Notes: generated from the sequence alone by a model not told the origin. Counted from the stretch's first letter, positions 27,814 through 36,950 are shown. The stretch is DNA of 64,000 bases from JBFWUM01 sp050247255 (GCA_050247255.1 JBFWUM010000023.1:1-64000); one strand, 5' to 3'. Program-made: numbers and translations.

Positions 27814-27893
27814 GAAGCCCGAGACTTCAGTCTCGGATACCTGGAGCCCGAGACTGAAGTCTCGGACACGCCGGCACTAAAGTGCCGGGCTCC
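27814..27893. repeat. Cluster of three REP-like hairpins at 5' side of RAYT
   Basis: Hairpin 1: GAAGC variant flank + CCGAGACT / AGTCTCGG (27814-27836). Hairpin 2: GGAGC + the same stem, GA centre (27843-27865). Hairpin 3: CCGGCACT / AGTGCCGG + GCTCC (27871-27893). It separates the RAYT start from the alkaline phosphatase stop. Confidence 0.87.
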
Positions 27894-27900
27894 GTGCGTG

Positions 27901-29421
27901 CTAGGGCGCGAAGCCGAGGGCGTGCGCCAGGACGTGGAAGATGTAGTTCTGCTCCTGCACGCCGTGGAACAGCTGCGACGCCGGCCCGCGGGCGTAGATC
28001 GCCACGTCCTCCCCGGCGTGGCTCTCGCTCGCCAGCGGGACCTGGGCCTCCTGCAGGTAGTCGGGATCCGCCGTGTCGTGAAACGTCAGGATGGGGCGCA
28101 GGCTCGGCACCTCGCGCGACGCGCCGGGGCCGTTGCGATAGCCCAGCGTCGTGTACGGCTTGCCGTGCCGGTCGACCTCGGGATAGGGCAGCGGCCGGCC
28201 GGCGGCGTCGTTGTCGGCGACGAGGCCGAGAATCGGGTTGCCGCGCGTGGCGCTGCCGCTGATGGTCAGCGTGTGGCTGTGATCGGCGGTGACGACGATC
28301 AGCGTGTCGTCGGCGCTGGTGCGCGAGGCCGCCAGGCGCACGGCGTTCGACAGCTCGATGGTGTCGGTCAGCGCCCGATAGGCGTTGCCGTCATGGTGGG
28401 CATGATCGATGCGCCCCGCCTCGACCATCAGCACGAACCCGCGCGGGTTGCGCGACAGGATGTCGATCGCCTTCGCCGTCATTTCGGTGAGCGACGGCTC
28501 GCCGGCCGGATCGCCGGATCGATCGTGCTCGTACTGCATGTGGCCGCGCTCGAACAGGCCGAACAGCCGCCGCGTCGTTGCCGCCGACGCCGCCTGGAAC
28601 TGCGCGGCGTTCCAGACGTACGTCCCGTCGGCATAGCGATGCTGCCACTCGGCGATGAGATCGCGGCCGTCCTTGCGGCGGCCTCGAACCCGCGGGTACT
28701 CGGGGTCGGCCTCGGTGTTTGGCATGAAGTGGCTGCGGCCGCCGCCGAGCGCGACGTCGATGCCGTCACCGTGGTCGAACTCGGCGAACTGACGCGCAAT
28801 GTCGGGATACCCGGTGGCGCGCGCGGCCGGCGGCATCGCCGCGTCGTCCTCCCAGTCGCGGTTCACGCTGTGGGCATAGGTCGCGGCCGGGGTCGCGTGC
28901 GTGAGCCGCGCGGTGGAGACAACGCCGGTGGACAGGCCGCGGTCCTCGGCGATCTCCAGCAACGTCGGCAGCTCGCGTCCCTCGGCGCTGGCCGGGTCGT
29001 CGTGCACGGCGCGCTGATCGAGCGAGAGGATGCCGTCGCCGGTCTTGACGCCGGTGATCATCGCCGTCATCGTCGGCGCCGAGTCGGCGACCTGCTGGTT
29101 CACCGAGTAGGTTTTCGACAGCGCGAGGTACGGGAACGCTTCAAACGCCAGCTGATGGTCCTCCCCCGGCCCGCCGAGCATCTGCCCGGCGAGGATCCGC
29201 GCGGCGGTGACGGTGGAGACGCCCATGCCGTCGCCGACGAACAGGATCACGTTCTTCGCCCGGGTGGGCGGCGTGCGCATGGCCAGCGCCGCGGCAACCG
29301 CAGACGAGCCGTCACGTGACCACTGTTCACGTGACTCCTCGCGGACGACGTTCTGCGCCGCGGCGCCGATGGCCCCGGCGAGCAGGATGGCCGCCGCGCT
29401 CGCGCCCCATCTGATATCCAT
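27901..29421 (-). CDS. phoA: Alkaline phosphatase (PhoA family)
   Basis: A 506-residue exported phosphomonoesterase. After a signal peptide (to about AAAQ, 23) come the metal site NVILFVGDGMG (Asp64), the nucleophile DSAPTMTAM (Ser114), VEAGRIDHAHHDGNA and VVTADHSHT. These are the PhoA Zn/Mg ligands. It should release phosphate from monoesters in the periplasm, complementing the phytase-GDPD fusion next door. The promoter has a two-repeat Pho-box-like site and a TAAGCT hexamer 6 nt before the ATG. Confidence 0.93.
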   Translation of the reverse strand: MDIRWGASAAAILLAGAIGAAAQNVVREESREQWSRDGSSAVAAALAMRTPPTRAKNVILFVGDGMGVSTVTAARILAGQMLGGPGEDHQLAFEAFPYLALSKTYSVNQQVADSAPTMTAMITGVKTGDGILSLDQRAVHDDPASAEGRELPTLLEIAEDRGLSTGVVSTARLTHATPAATYAHSVNRDWEDDAAMPPAARATGYPDIARQFAEFDHGDGIDVALGGGRSHFMPNTEADPEYPRVRGRRKDGRDLIAEWQHRYADGTYVWNAAQFQAASAATTRRLFGLFERGHMQYEHDRSGDPAGEPSLTEMTAKAIDILSRNPRGFVLMVEAGRIDHAHHDGNAYRALTDTIELSNAVRLAASRTSADDTLIVVTADHSHTLTISGSATRGNPILGLVADNDAAGRPLPYPEVDRHGKPYTTLGYRNGPGASREVPSLRPILTFHDTADPDYLQEAQVPLASESHAGEDVAIYARGPASQLFHGVQEQNYIFHVLAHALGFAP

Positions 29422-29427
29422 GCAGCG

Positions 29428-29461
29428 AGCTTAGGAAGCGGCTGTGACCGCCGCATGACGG
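29428..29461 (-). promoter_or_regulatory. Pho-box-like repeats plus leaderless -10 for phoA
   Basis: TAAGCT (29428-29433) ends 6 nt before the phoA ATG. Upstream, two adjacent 11-mers CGGTCACAGCC (29440-29450) and CCGTCATGCGG (29451-29461) share GTCA at 11-nt spacing, the geometry of PhoB half-sites covering the -35 region. GC-rich deviations from the E. coli consensus make this a moderate call. Confidence 0.5.
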
Positions 29462-29469
29462 TGGTGCAA

Positions 29470-30558
29470 CTAGTCCATGATTCCCAGAAAAAAGAGGATG
29501 AGCTCGAAGACCAGGATCAGCACGATCGCCAGCTCCAGCACCTCGCCGCGGGCCATCGACGTCTGTTCGACGGTGAAGCGGTAGATGTCGTCCAGCGTCT
29601 CGAGCTTGCGCCGGACGTGGCCCTTCCACTGGTCGAGGCCGAGGCGCGCGGCGACAAGGGCGAACAGGCGGGCCGCATAGACGTCGCCGGCGAACTTCAG
29701 CGAGTTCTCCGCCTTGTCGGTGAGCTCGTTGACGTCGATGAAGATGGCATGGAGCTGTCGCGCGGCGCGGGTGTGCCGGCGTCCGAGCCAGGTATGAGTG
29801 AGGGGCGGGTGCTGAAGGCGCGCATAGATCCGCCCCAGCTCCGTGTCGAGGAGCTGGTCATAGTAGCGGAACTGCAGGAGCTGTGAATTGGCGTGTTCGA
29901 TGATGTCGAGCGCCGCCTGGGCGCCGGCCTCTGTGTCGTAGACGAACGCGCCGTTCCAGGTCGGCACCACCAGATCGTCCTCGAGGTACGAGAGCCGGTG
30001 CCGCAGCACCTCCTCGCGCTCCTGCGGGCTCAGCGGCGCGCGCTCGCCGCGCAGCAGCTGCGCCAGGGTGCCGCCCTGCTGAGCGACGACGGCCTCGGCG
30101 GCAGGGGAGCCGGCGACCGCGGTGGCCGCGAACACCCAGTAGTCCTCGGTGAGGAAGGCCTCGCGGGGCGCGGACGCGGCAGACGACAGGCGTGTCATCA
30201 GGTGGCGGCAGAGGCGGTCCGCCTCCGTGGGAAGCTGCGGGTCCTCCGACCAGCGGAGCCCGGCGTCGAGCAGCGCCTCCCAGGTCGCGGGCAGCGGCCG
30301 GGAGAACGCCACGGAGATGACGCCGTAGTCGAACACCTTCAAGCGGACGTCGAACCCGGCAACATTGGCCGCCTCCACGGCGCTCCCGTGGATGGCAATC
30401 GGCGGCTCCGCGTACTGCACGTACGGCGGGGTCGCCGGTTTCGGCGTGAGCCGAGCCCTGACCGCGTCGCTGATCAGCGCGCGGGCGCGTTCGAGGTCGA
30501 TGGCATCGGCGACATCGAACAGGAAGAAGCAGGTGGCCGTGCCGCCGAGCTGCGTCAT
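29470..30558 (-). CDS. RMD1/DUF155 family protein with C-terminal membrane anchor
   Basis: A 362-residue protein of the RMD1/DUF155 family, also found in mitochondria of eukaryotes. Features: TATCFFLFDVADAIDL at the N-terminus, DYGVISVAFSRPLP, the central acidic LSYLEDDLVVPTWNGAFVYD, a long helical part (HANSQLLQFRYYDQLL) and a C-terminal hydrophobic helix (ELAIVLILVFELILFFLG). Bacterial function is unknown. ATG 30558 was chosen because it opens the conserved first strand and has TACGAT exactly 6 nt upstream. Confidence 0.82.
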   Translation of the reverse strand: MTQLGGTATCFFLFDVADAIDLERARALISDAVRARLTPKPATPPYVQYAEPPIAIHGSAVEAANVAGFDVRLKVFDYGVISVAFSRPLPATWEALLDAGLRWSEDPQLPTEADRLCRHLMTRLSSAASAPREAFLTEDYWVFAATAVAGSPAAEAVVAQQGGTLAQLLRGERAPLSPQEREEVLRHRLSYLEDDLVVPTWNGAFVYDTEAGAQAALDIIEHANSQLLQFRYYDQLLDTELGRIYARLQHPPLTHTWLGRRHTRAARQLHAIFIDVNELTDKAENSLKFAGDVYAARLFALVAARLGLDQWKGHVRRKLETLDDIYRFTVEQTSMARGEVLELAIVLILVFELILFFLGIMD

Positions 30559-30564
30559 GCCGAC

Positions 30565-30570
30565 ATCGTA
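30565..30570 (-). promoter_or_regulatory. -10-like TACGAT, leaderless spacing
   Basis: TACGAT ends 6 nt before the RMD1-like ATG. A TTGTCT string 15 nt further upstream could be a weak -35. Confidence 0.5.
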
Positions 30571-30657
30571 TCCGACCGGTGACACAGACAATTTACGCTG
30601 CTGCAGCCTCGTCGCAATCTGCCTTCCGGACAATGGCCAAATCAGAGGCCGGTCGCG

Positions 30658-30858
30658 ATGGCAGATGACTCCACATTGATGCAGGCGCTCGTGCGCGCGC
30701 GCGCCGAGTTCATCGAAATGCCGGACTTGCAACTGACAGTGGTGCAGGCATCGAGACTCTGGTCGCTCGATCTCGAAACCTGCAGCGAGATTCTGTCGCG
30801 GCTGGTCGAAGCGCGCTTCCTGGTCACCTCGCGCAACGCCACTTACATCCGCGCCTGA
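30658..30858 (+). CDS. Small winged-helix-like protein
   Basis: A 66-residue protein, MADDSTLMQALVRARAEFIE at the start, then LTVVQASRLWSLDLETCSEILSRLVEARFLV, which reads as a helix-turn-helix plus wing of a minimal DNA-binding domain. I have seen similar short proteins in Acidobacteria, without known function. It is divergent from the RMD1-like gene and followed by a large hairpin before the TonB receptor. Confidence 0.6.
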   Translation: MADDSTLMQALVRARAEFIEMPDLQLTVVQASRLWSLDLETCSEILSRLVEARFLVTSRNATYIRA

Positions 30859-30879
30859 GCGATACCGCCCTTCAGAGAG

Positions 30880-30910
30880 CGCTTAGTGCTGGTCATTCCA
30901 GCACTTAGCG
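30880..30910. repeat. 13-bp hairpin in intergenic space
   Basis: CGCTTAGTGCTGG and CCAGCACTTAGCG pair over 13 bp with one mismatch around a TCATT loop. It lies 22 nt after the small winged-helix gene. No T-run follows; it may be a terminator-like or regulatory hairpin in the 193-bp space before the TonB receptor. Confidence 0.55.
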
Positions 30911-31051
30911 GACTTCTCCGACGCCGCGTCCCGTTTTAACGCCGGTGGATCGGCTCTGTCACCTCGCCGTTACAGGCGCCTTCTACCGTGTCAATGGATG
31001 CTCAAGCAGAGGTCCGCTTCAGTCCCACACGGGCCCTTTCCCGAGGAGCTT

Positions 31052-33877
31052 ATGAGTTTGCGAACTGTACGAGGAGTGCTGCTGGCCGTGTGCCTGGCGC
31101 TGCCCGCGACCCCGAGCTGGGCGCAGGCCGCTGCGCAGGCTGCGCCGGCGAACCGCCCGGGCCAGACCCTTCGCGTGGTCGGCACCGTCCGTGACGAGTC
31201 CAATGCCATCCCGCTGCCGGGCGTGCCGGTCGAGGTGGTGGGCACCAGCCAGGTCGTCTACACCGACGTCGATGGCCGGTATGTCGTGGAGGTTCCCGCC
31301 GGCGCCGAACTTCGGGTCGCCGTCGAGGGCTACCAGGAGCGGCGCGTCACCGTCCCGGCCTCCGGCGCGCGTACGGTCACAGCCGACCTCGGCCTGACGA
31401 TGACCCGGTTCGCGGAGACGGTGACCGTCACCGCGGCCACGCTCGACGTGCAGACCTCGTCGGCCGAAGCGCAGCTGATCGAGCGCAAGAACGCCCAGGT
31501 GATCACCGACAACATCGGCTCGCAGGAGATGCGTGCCAACGGCGACGGCGATGCCGCCGCGGCGATGTCGCGCGTCACCGGTCTGTCGCTGGTGGACAAC
31601 CAGTATGTGTTCGTGCGCGGCCTCGGCGAGCGGTACAGCAATACGACGCTGGCCGGGTCGGTCCTGCCGACGACCGAGCCGGACAAGAAGGTGGTGCCGC
31701 TCGACCTGTTCCCGGCAGGACTGATCGACAGCGTGCAGGTGGCCAAGTCGTACTCGCCCGATCGTTCCGCGGAGTTCGCCGGCGGTCTCGTGCAGATCAC
31801 CCCGCTCAAGCTGCCGCAGCGGCCGGTCGTCGACTTCTCGTACGGGTTCAGCCTCTCGTCCACGGCGACCGGCAAGGACATTCCGCTGAGCCCGCTCGGC
31901 AGCCGCGACGTCTGGGGGTTCGACAGCGGCGCGCGTGCGCTGCCCTCCGGGTTCCCGGCCGGCAAGATCGTGCGCGGCGGCCTGTTCACGCCCGGCATCG
32001 GCTACTCGCTGGACCAGATTACGAACTTCGGCCGCCAGCTCGAGAACCGCTGGCTGCCGGCGACTGAGAGCGGGGCGCCGGGCCAGAACTGGAGTCTGAC
32101 GTTCGGCAACCGGTTCGACAAGCTGGGGATCATCGCCAGCGTCTCGCACTCGTATCGCGAGGCCTATGTCGAGGAGGAGCGGAACTTCTACGCGGTGGGC
32201 GCCGGCGGCGGGCTCGAGCCGCTCAGCGTCTACGATATGCGCACCGGCACGCAGCGCGCGCAGCTCGGTATCGTCGGCAACATCGCCTATCAGTTCACGT
32301 CGAACCACCGGCTCTCGTTCGAGAACCTCTACACGCACTCGGGGCGCGACGAAGGGCGCTTCTTTGAGGGGGCGAACACCGACAACGAGCTGTGGTATCG
32401 CAACAACCGCCTGCAGTTCATCGAGGAAGGGCTGATCTCGAACGCGGTGGGCGGCGAGCACTTCTTCCAGGCGCTGACCAACAGCCGCATCGACTGGCGG
32501 GTGAGCTATGCCCGCGCCACGCGCGACGAACCGGACATGCGCGAAACGCTGTATCAGTCCACCCTCGTCCGCGGCGCGGACAACACGTTCAGCACCACCG
32601 GCACACCGGTGCTGGCCGATGAATCCCAGAGCGGCCTGCGGATGTTCAACGCGCTGGATGACGACACCATGGACGTCGGCGCGAACTGGAGCCTGTTCCG
32701 CACGACCGGACGTCCGACCCAGTTCAAGTTCGGCGTCAACTACGTGGAGCGCACGCGCGACTTCCAGTCGCGCCGCTTCCGCTACGTCCCGGTCACCTCG
32801 AAGGACAATGCGCTGCCGACGGCGCTGCTGACCCAGACGCCGGAGGAGATCTACGTCAGCGCGAACATCGGCAGCGTCTTCCGCCTGAGCGAGGAGACCC
32901 GTCCGACCGACGCCTACGACGGCGAGCAGAAGACCACCGCCGGGTACGGCATGGTGGACATCGGGCTGACCGGGGCGACCCGGCTGATGCTGGGTGCCCG
33001 TGTCGAACGGTTCGATCAGCAGGTCAATACCTTCGATCCGTTCGGCTTCTCGCTGGTGACGCTGACCGCTGCCAACAAGAACACCGACGTGTTCCCGAGC
33101 GTCAACTTCGTGCAGTCGCTGCGGCCGAACAGCAATCTCCGCCTCAGCTACAGCACGACCGTGAACCGGCCGGAGTTCCGCGAACTGGCGGAGTTCGAGT
33201 TCACCGACGTCGTCGGCAACTACGCCATCGTCGGCAACCCGGACCTGGAACGTGCGCTGATTCAGAACGTCGACGCGCGGTGGGAGACGTTCACCGGGGC
33301 GCGCGGCGTCGTGGCCGCCAGCGTCTTCTACAAGTACTTCGACCAGCCGATCGAGCGCACGATCAAGGCCGGCGCCACGCCGCTGGCGACGTTCCAGAAC
33401 GCCGACAACGCCCGCAACTTCGGCTTCGAGCTGGAGGCGGCACGGGACTTCGGCGACATCCTCTTCTTCAACGCGAACTACACGTTCGTCGACTCGAACA
33501 TCGCGCTGACGCCGGAGCTGCAGTCGATTGCCACCTCACTGGAACGGCCGCTGGCCGGGCAGTCGAAGAACCTGTTCAACCTGATGGGCGAGATCGCGGT
33601 CTCGGGCTTCTCGATGCGCCTGCTCTACAACTTCTACGGCGACCGCATCAGCGGCATCGGTACCGACGAGGCGCCGGACATCATCGAGCAGGGGCGCGGC
33701 TCGCTCGACATGGTGTTCTCGCAGCGCTGGCGCGGGCTCGGCGTGCGCCTGAACCTGGAAAACCTGGCCGACAGCGACTACCTGTTCACGCAGGCGAGCG
33801 GGTCGGGCGAAGAGACGCAGCGCCGCTACAAGCTCGGGCGCACCATCGCGCTCTCGTTCAGCTACAACGTGTTCTGA
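31052..33877 (+). CDS. TonB-dependent receptor with carboxypeptidase-regulatory N-domain
   Basis: A 941-residue outer-membrane receptor. Signal peptide to about WAQ (22), a carboxypeptidase regulatory-like beta-sandwich (residues 35-125, TVRDESNAIPLPGVPVEV), a plug (about 130-260, with VFVRGLGERYSNTTLAGSVLPTT) and a large barrel ending in Phe (SFSYNVF), as outer-membrane barrels do. GAGGAG lies 4 nt before ATG 31052. A TACCGT hexamer (30984-30989) could be the -10. The substrate is unknown; the next gene encodes a beta-helix protein that is probably its surface partner. Confidence 0.9.
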   Translation: MSLRTVRGVLLAVCLALPATPSWAQAAAQAAPANRPGQTLRVVGTVRDESNAIPLPGVPVEVVGTSQVVYTDVDGRYVVEVPAGAELRVAVEGYQERRVTVPASGARTVTADLGLTMTRFAETVTVTAATLDVQTSSAEAQLIERKNAQVITDNIGSQEMRANGDGDAAAAMSRVTGLSLVDNQYVFVRGLGERYSNTTLAGSVLPTTEPDKKVVPLDLFPAGLIDSVQVAKSYSPDRSAEFAGGLVQITPLKLPQRPVVDFSYGFSLSSTATGKDIPLSPLGSRDVWGFDSGARALPSGFPAGKIVRGGLFTPGIGYSLDQITNFGRQLENRWLPATESGAPGQNWSLTFGNRFDKLGIIASVSHSYREAYVEEERNFYAVGAGGGLEPLSVYDMRTGTQRAQLGIVGNIAYQFTSNHRLSFENLYTHSGRDEGRFFEGANTDNELWYRNNRLQFIEEGLISNAVGGEHFFQALTNSRIDWRVSYARATRDEPDMRETLYQSTLVRGADNTFSTTGTPVLADESQSGLRMFNALDDDTMDVGANWSLFRTTGRPTQFKFGVNYVERTRDFQSRRFRYVPVTSKDNALPTALLTQTPEEIYVSANIGSVFRLSEETRPTDAYDGEQKTTAGYGMVDIGLTGATRLMLGARVERFDQQVNTFDPFGFSLVTLTAANKNTDVFPSVNFVQSLRPNSNLRLSYSTTVNRPEFRELAEFEFTDVVGNYAIVGNPDLERALIQNVDARWETFTGARGVVAASVFYKYFDQPIERTIKAGATPLATFQNADNARNFGFELEAARDFGDILFFNANYTFVDSNIALTPELQSIATSLERPLAGQSKNLFNLMGEIAVSGFSMRLLYNFYGDRISGIGTDEAPDIIEQGRGSLDMVFSQRWRGLGVRLNLENLADSDYLFTQASGSGEETQRRYKLGRTIALSFSYNVF

Positions 33878-33911
33878 CATGCGACCCACAAGGAGCGCAG
33901 GAAAACCTGAT

Positions 33912-35234
33912 ATGAGCCACCAGTCACTTCTCGCGCGCGGCCTGGCGGCCGCCGCCGCCCTCGTTCTGGCGTTCGGCGCGGTCGTCTCGACCGACCAGGC
34001 GCCGCCGGTGAACGTGCCCGGCATCGACAAGCCGGTCATTGTCGTGACCGAGGAGGTCACCGGCACCGCGACCTGGGTCAACTCCAACTACTACGTGCTG
34101 CGCGGCGCCGTGTTCGTCCGCGATGGCGCGACGCTGAACATTCAGGCCGGCACCACCGTGATCGGCGAGAGCTGGAGCACGGGCACGCTGGTCGTCGAGC
34201 GCGGCGGCCGTCTCAATGCCATCGGGACCGCGGCGGCGCCGATCGTCTTCACCAGCGACCAGCCGGAAGGCAGCCGCAATCGCGGCGACTGGGGCGGTCT
34301 CATCATCAACGGCCGCGCGACCCTGAACGTGCCGGGTGGGGTGGCCAGCGGCGAAGGGAGCACCGGCCAGTACGGCGGCACCGACGACAACGACAACAGC
34401 GGCACGCTGAAGTACGTGCGGGTCGAGTTCGCCGGCGTCGAGTTCAGCCCCGACAACGAACTGAACGGCATCGCCTTCCAGGGCGTCGGCCGCGGCACGG
34501 TCGTCGACTACGTGCAGGTGCACATGAACCGCGACGACGCCCTCGAGTTCTTCGGCGGCACCGTCGACGTCAAGCACGCGGTGCTCTCGAACACCGCCGA
34601 CGACAGCTTCGACTGGACGCAGGGGTGGCGCGGTCGCGTGCAGTTCGTCGCCATCACCCAGCGCAGCGATGATGCCGACTGGGGGATCGAGGCGGACAGC
34701 AACAGCTCGAACCACAACTTCCTGCCGCGGGCCAACCCGCAGATCTACAACATGACGATCTGCGGCGACCCCGACCGGAACGAGGGGGGCGAGAGCGTCC
34801 GGGCGGTGCTGTTCCGCGTCGGTACGGCCGTGACGTTCCGGAACTTCATCATCCTGGGGTCGAAAACCCTCGGCATGCAGATGAACGACGCGGCGACACT
34901 CGAGCAGGTCGCCAACGGGACGACGCAAGTCGGCGCCGGCATCATTTCGGGGCCGACGACGCCGCTGCACTCGAGTGTCGCCGGCTTCGTCAGCAGCGGG
35001 CGGTTTCCCGACGTGCGCGTCAATCCCGGCAACGTGGGGCTGACGGCGGCGGGGTGTGCGAACCACGCGGCGCCGAACTTCCAGCCGAGCCTCGCGTCGC
35101 TGGCCGGCGGGCAGATGTCGCCCATCCAGCCGCCGAACGACGGCTTCTTCGAGCCGGTCACGTTCATCGGCGCGGTGCCGCCGGCACCGGCCGCCAACTG
35201 GATGGACGGCTGGACCTCGTTCCCGCAGAATTGA
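33912..35234 (+). CDS. Exported right-handed beta-helix-type protein
   Basis: A 440-residue protein with a signal peptide (to about VSTDQ). It carries repeated beta-strand turns with segments such as YVLRGAVFVRDGATLNIQAGTTVIG, GDWGGLIINGRA, and YVQVHMNRDDALEFFGGTVDVKHAVLSNTADDSFDWTQGWRG. These resemble the parallel beta-helix proteins that often accompany SusC/TonB-type receptors. It starts 34 bp after the receptor and is likely co-transcribed. An in-frame ATG at 33879 is an alternative start. Binding of a ligand for the receptor is inferred only from context. Confidence 0.75.
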   Translation: MSHQSLLARGLAAAAALVLAFGAVVSTDQAPPVNVPGIDKPVIVVTEEVTGTATWVNSNYYVLRGAVFVRDGATLNIQAGTTVIGESWSTGTLVVERGGRLNAIGTAAAPIVFTSDQPEGSRNRGDWGGLIINGRATLNVPGGVASGEGSTGQYGGTDDNDNSGTLKYVRVEFAGVEFSPDNELNGIAFQGVGRGTVVDYVQVHMNRDDALEFFGGTVDVKHAVLSNTADDSFDWTQGWRGRVQFVAITQRSDDADWGIEADSNSSNHNFLPRANPQIYNMTICGDPDRNEGGESVRAVLFRVGTAVTFRNFIILGSKTLGMQMNDAATLEQVANGTTQVGAGIISGPTTPLHSSVAGFVSSGRFPDVRVNPGNVGLTAAGCANHAAPNFQPSLASLAGGQMSPIQPPNDGFFEPVTFIGAVPPAPAANWMDGWTSFPQN

Positions 35235-35238
35235 CCAC

Positions 35239-35298
35239 GTCCGGCTGAAGCCGGACACTACCTCCGATGGATTTCCACCTCAGGGCCGGCGTCAGCCG
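35239..35298. repeat. Second-class hairpin pair (GTCCGGCT type)
   Basis: Hairpin GTCCGGCT / AGCCGGAC with GA centre (35239-35256), followed by GGGCCGGC / GCCGGCCC with GTCA loop (35283-35302). The GA-centred core resembles the REP-like family but the flank is different. The second hairpin lies in the first codons of the lipoprotein gene. Confidence 0.6.
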
Positions 35299-35785
35299 GC
35301 CCGCTTTCTTTCTCGGGCTGGTGCTGCTGGCCGCAGCAGCCTGCAGCACCGTCCCGCCGCTCGCCCACACGCACGCCACGCCGGAAGCCCTGGCCCGCTC
35401 GGTGCTGGATGCCGTGGAGGCGGGGGACCGGCCGGCGCTGCTGCTCTTTGCCCTGTCGGAGCAGGAGTTCCGCGACCACATCTGGCCGGAGCTTCCCGCG
35501 TCGCGCCCGGAACGCAACCTGCCGTTCTCGTTCGTCTGGGGCGACCTGAAAGGCAAGAGCGACGTCGCGCTCGACCAGACGTTGTCCCAATACAAAGGAC
35601 GCCGTTATGAGCTGTTGCGCGTCACCTTTGCCGGCGAAACGCCGTACGGCAGCTACCGCGTCATGCGCGAAGCGACCTTCCACGTGCGGACACTCGACGG
35701 CGAGGCCGAGGAACTGCGCCTGGCCGGCTCATTCGTGCAGCAGGGGAACGTCTGGAAGGTCTTCAGCTACGTCATCGACAGCTAG
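35267..35785 (+). CDS. Lipoprotein of unknown function
   Basis: A 172-residue protein with a signal peptide and lipobox LAAAAC (Cys26). The mature part has an NTF2-like feel (LARSVLDAVEAGDRPALLLFALSEQEF), ending in beta strands with LAGSFVQQGNVWKVFSYVIDS. No named family recognised. The n-region of the signal peptide is encoded by a repeat hairpin, so the original start may have been altered by repeat insertion. Confidence 0.6.
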   Translation: MDFHLRAGVSRPAFFLGLVLLAAAACSTVPPLAHTHATPEALARSVLDAVEAGDRPALLLFALSEQEFRDHIWPELPASRPERNLPFSFVWGDLKGKSDVALDQTLSQYKGRRYELLRVTFAGETPYGSYRVMREATFHVRTLDGEAEELRLAGSFVQQGNVWKVFSYVIDS

Positions 35786-35811
35786 CCCGGGGAGGACGCT
35801 GAGCGGGACGA

Positions 35812-35817
35812 TATGAT
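35812..35817 (+). promoter_or_regulatory. -10-like TATGAT before chrA
   Basis: TATGAT ends 8 nt before the chrA ATG, with no Shine-Dalgarno in between. Confidence 0.5.
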
Positions 35818-35825
35818 CCGGGCCG

Positions 35826-36950
35826 ATGCGCGAGCTCGCGGCCGTCTTCCTGGCGCTCGGCGCGACGGCCTTTGGCGGGCCAGCCGCGCACATTGCGCTC
35901 ATGGAGCGGGAGCTCGTCGAGCGCCGCCGCTGGATCGACCGCCGCGACTTCCTTGACCTGCTGGCCGTCGCCAACCTGATCCCGGGCCCGACCTCCACCG
36001 AGCTGGCCATGCACGTCGGCCGCCGCCGCGGCGGGTGGCCCGGGCTGGTCGTCGCCGGCGTCGCGTTCATCCTGCCCGCGGCGCTGATGGTCGGCGTGCT
36101 GGCGGCGCTGTACGTGCGCTACGGGCCGACGCCGGTCGTGGGCTCGGTGCTCGCCGCCGTGCAGCCGGTCGTCGTCATCGTCGTCCTTCAGGCGATCGTC
36201 CCGCTCGGCCGGGCCGCCATTACGTCCGTCGCCACGGCTGCCGTTGCCGTCGCCGCGGCGCTGGCGGCGCCATTTCTGGGCGAGATCGCCGTGCTGATCG
36301 CGGCCGGTGTCGTCATGCTGCTCGTGGCGCGACGGCCGCGCGCGGCTGCCGGCGCAGCGGCCCTCGTCGCGGCCCTGGTTGGCGGCGTGGTGGTGCTGGC
36401 ACAGAGCGCGGGTGGCGTGTCGGTGACGTTGCCGGACGTGGCCGCCTACTTCGCGCGCGTCGGGTCGCTCCTCTTCGGCAGCGGCTACGTGCTGCTGCCG
36501 GTGCTGCAGGGCGACCTGGTCGAGCGCCTCGGCTGGCTGACCGATCGGCAGCTGCTGGATGCCATCGCCACGGGTCAGGCGACGCCGGGACCGCTCTTCA
36601 CCACGGCGACCTTCATCGGCTACCTGCTGGCCGGAAGCGCTGGCGCTGTCGTGGCGACGGTCGCCATGTTCACGCCTGCGTTCATCGCTTCGGCGCTGTC
36701 GACGCTTGGCTACGAGCGCCTGCGCCACTCGGCGGCGGCGCGCCGGTTTCTCGACGGCGTGAACGCGGCGGCGGTCGCCTTGATCGTGGTTGTGCTGATC
36801 ACGCTGGCGCGCAGTTCGTGGACCTCCTGGACCGCCGCACTGCTCGCCGTCGCCGCCGCCGTCGCCCTCTTCGTCTACCGCATGTCTTCGGCGCTGGTGC
36901 TCGCCACGGCGGCGGTTGCCGGCGTGATCCTCAGCCTGCTACGGGGGTAA
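35826..36950 (+). CDS. chrA: Chromate transporter ChrA
   Basis: A 374-residue inner-membrane protein made of two homologous chromate-transporter halves. The first half shows FGGPAAHIALMERELVERRRWIDRRDFLDLLAVANLIPGPT, the second GYVLLPVLQGDLVERLGWLTDRQLLDAIATGQATPGPL, each with the conserved GP motifs. The family exports chromate using the proton motive force. It is convergent with arsC, overlapping it by 20 nt, and begins the metal/toxicant island. Confidence 0.92.
   Translation: MRELAAVFLALGATAFGGPAAHIALMERELVERRRWIDRRDFLDLLAVANLIPGPTSTELAMHVGRRRGGWPGLVVAGVAFILPAALMVGVLAALYVRYGPTPVVGSVLAAVQPVVVIVVLQAIVPLGRAAITSVATAAVAVAAALAAPFLGEIAVLIAAGVVMLLVARRPRAAAGAAALVAALVGGVVVLAQSAGGVSVTLPDVAAYFARVGSLLFGSGYVLLPVLQGDLVERLGWLTDRQLLDAIATGQATPGPLFTTATFIGYLLAGSAGAVVATVAMFTPAFIASALSTLGYERLRHSAAARRFLDGVNAAAVALIVVVLITLARSSWTSWTAALLAVAAAVALFVYRMSSALVLATAAVAGVILSLLRG

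Noticed and set aside
27790..29319. 509-codon forward frame over the alkaline phosphatase
   Set aside because: It is antisense to a PhoA with complete catalytic motifs and starts within repeat hairpins.
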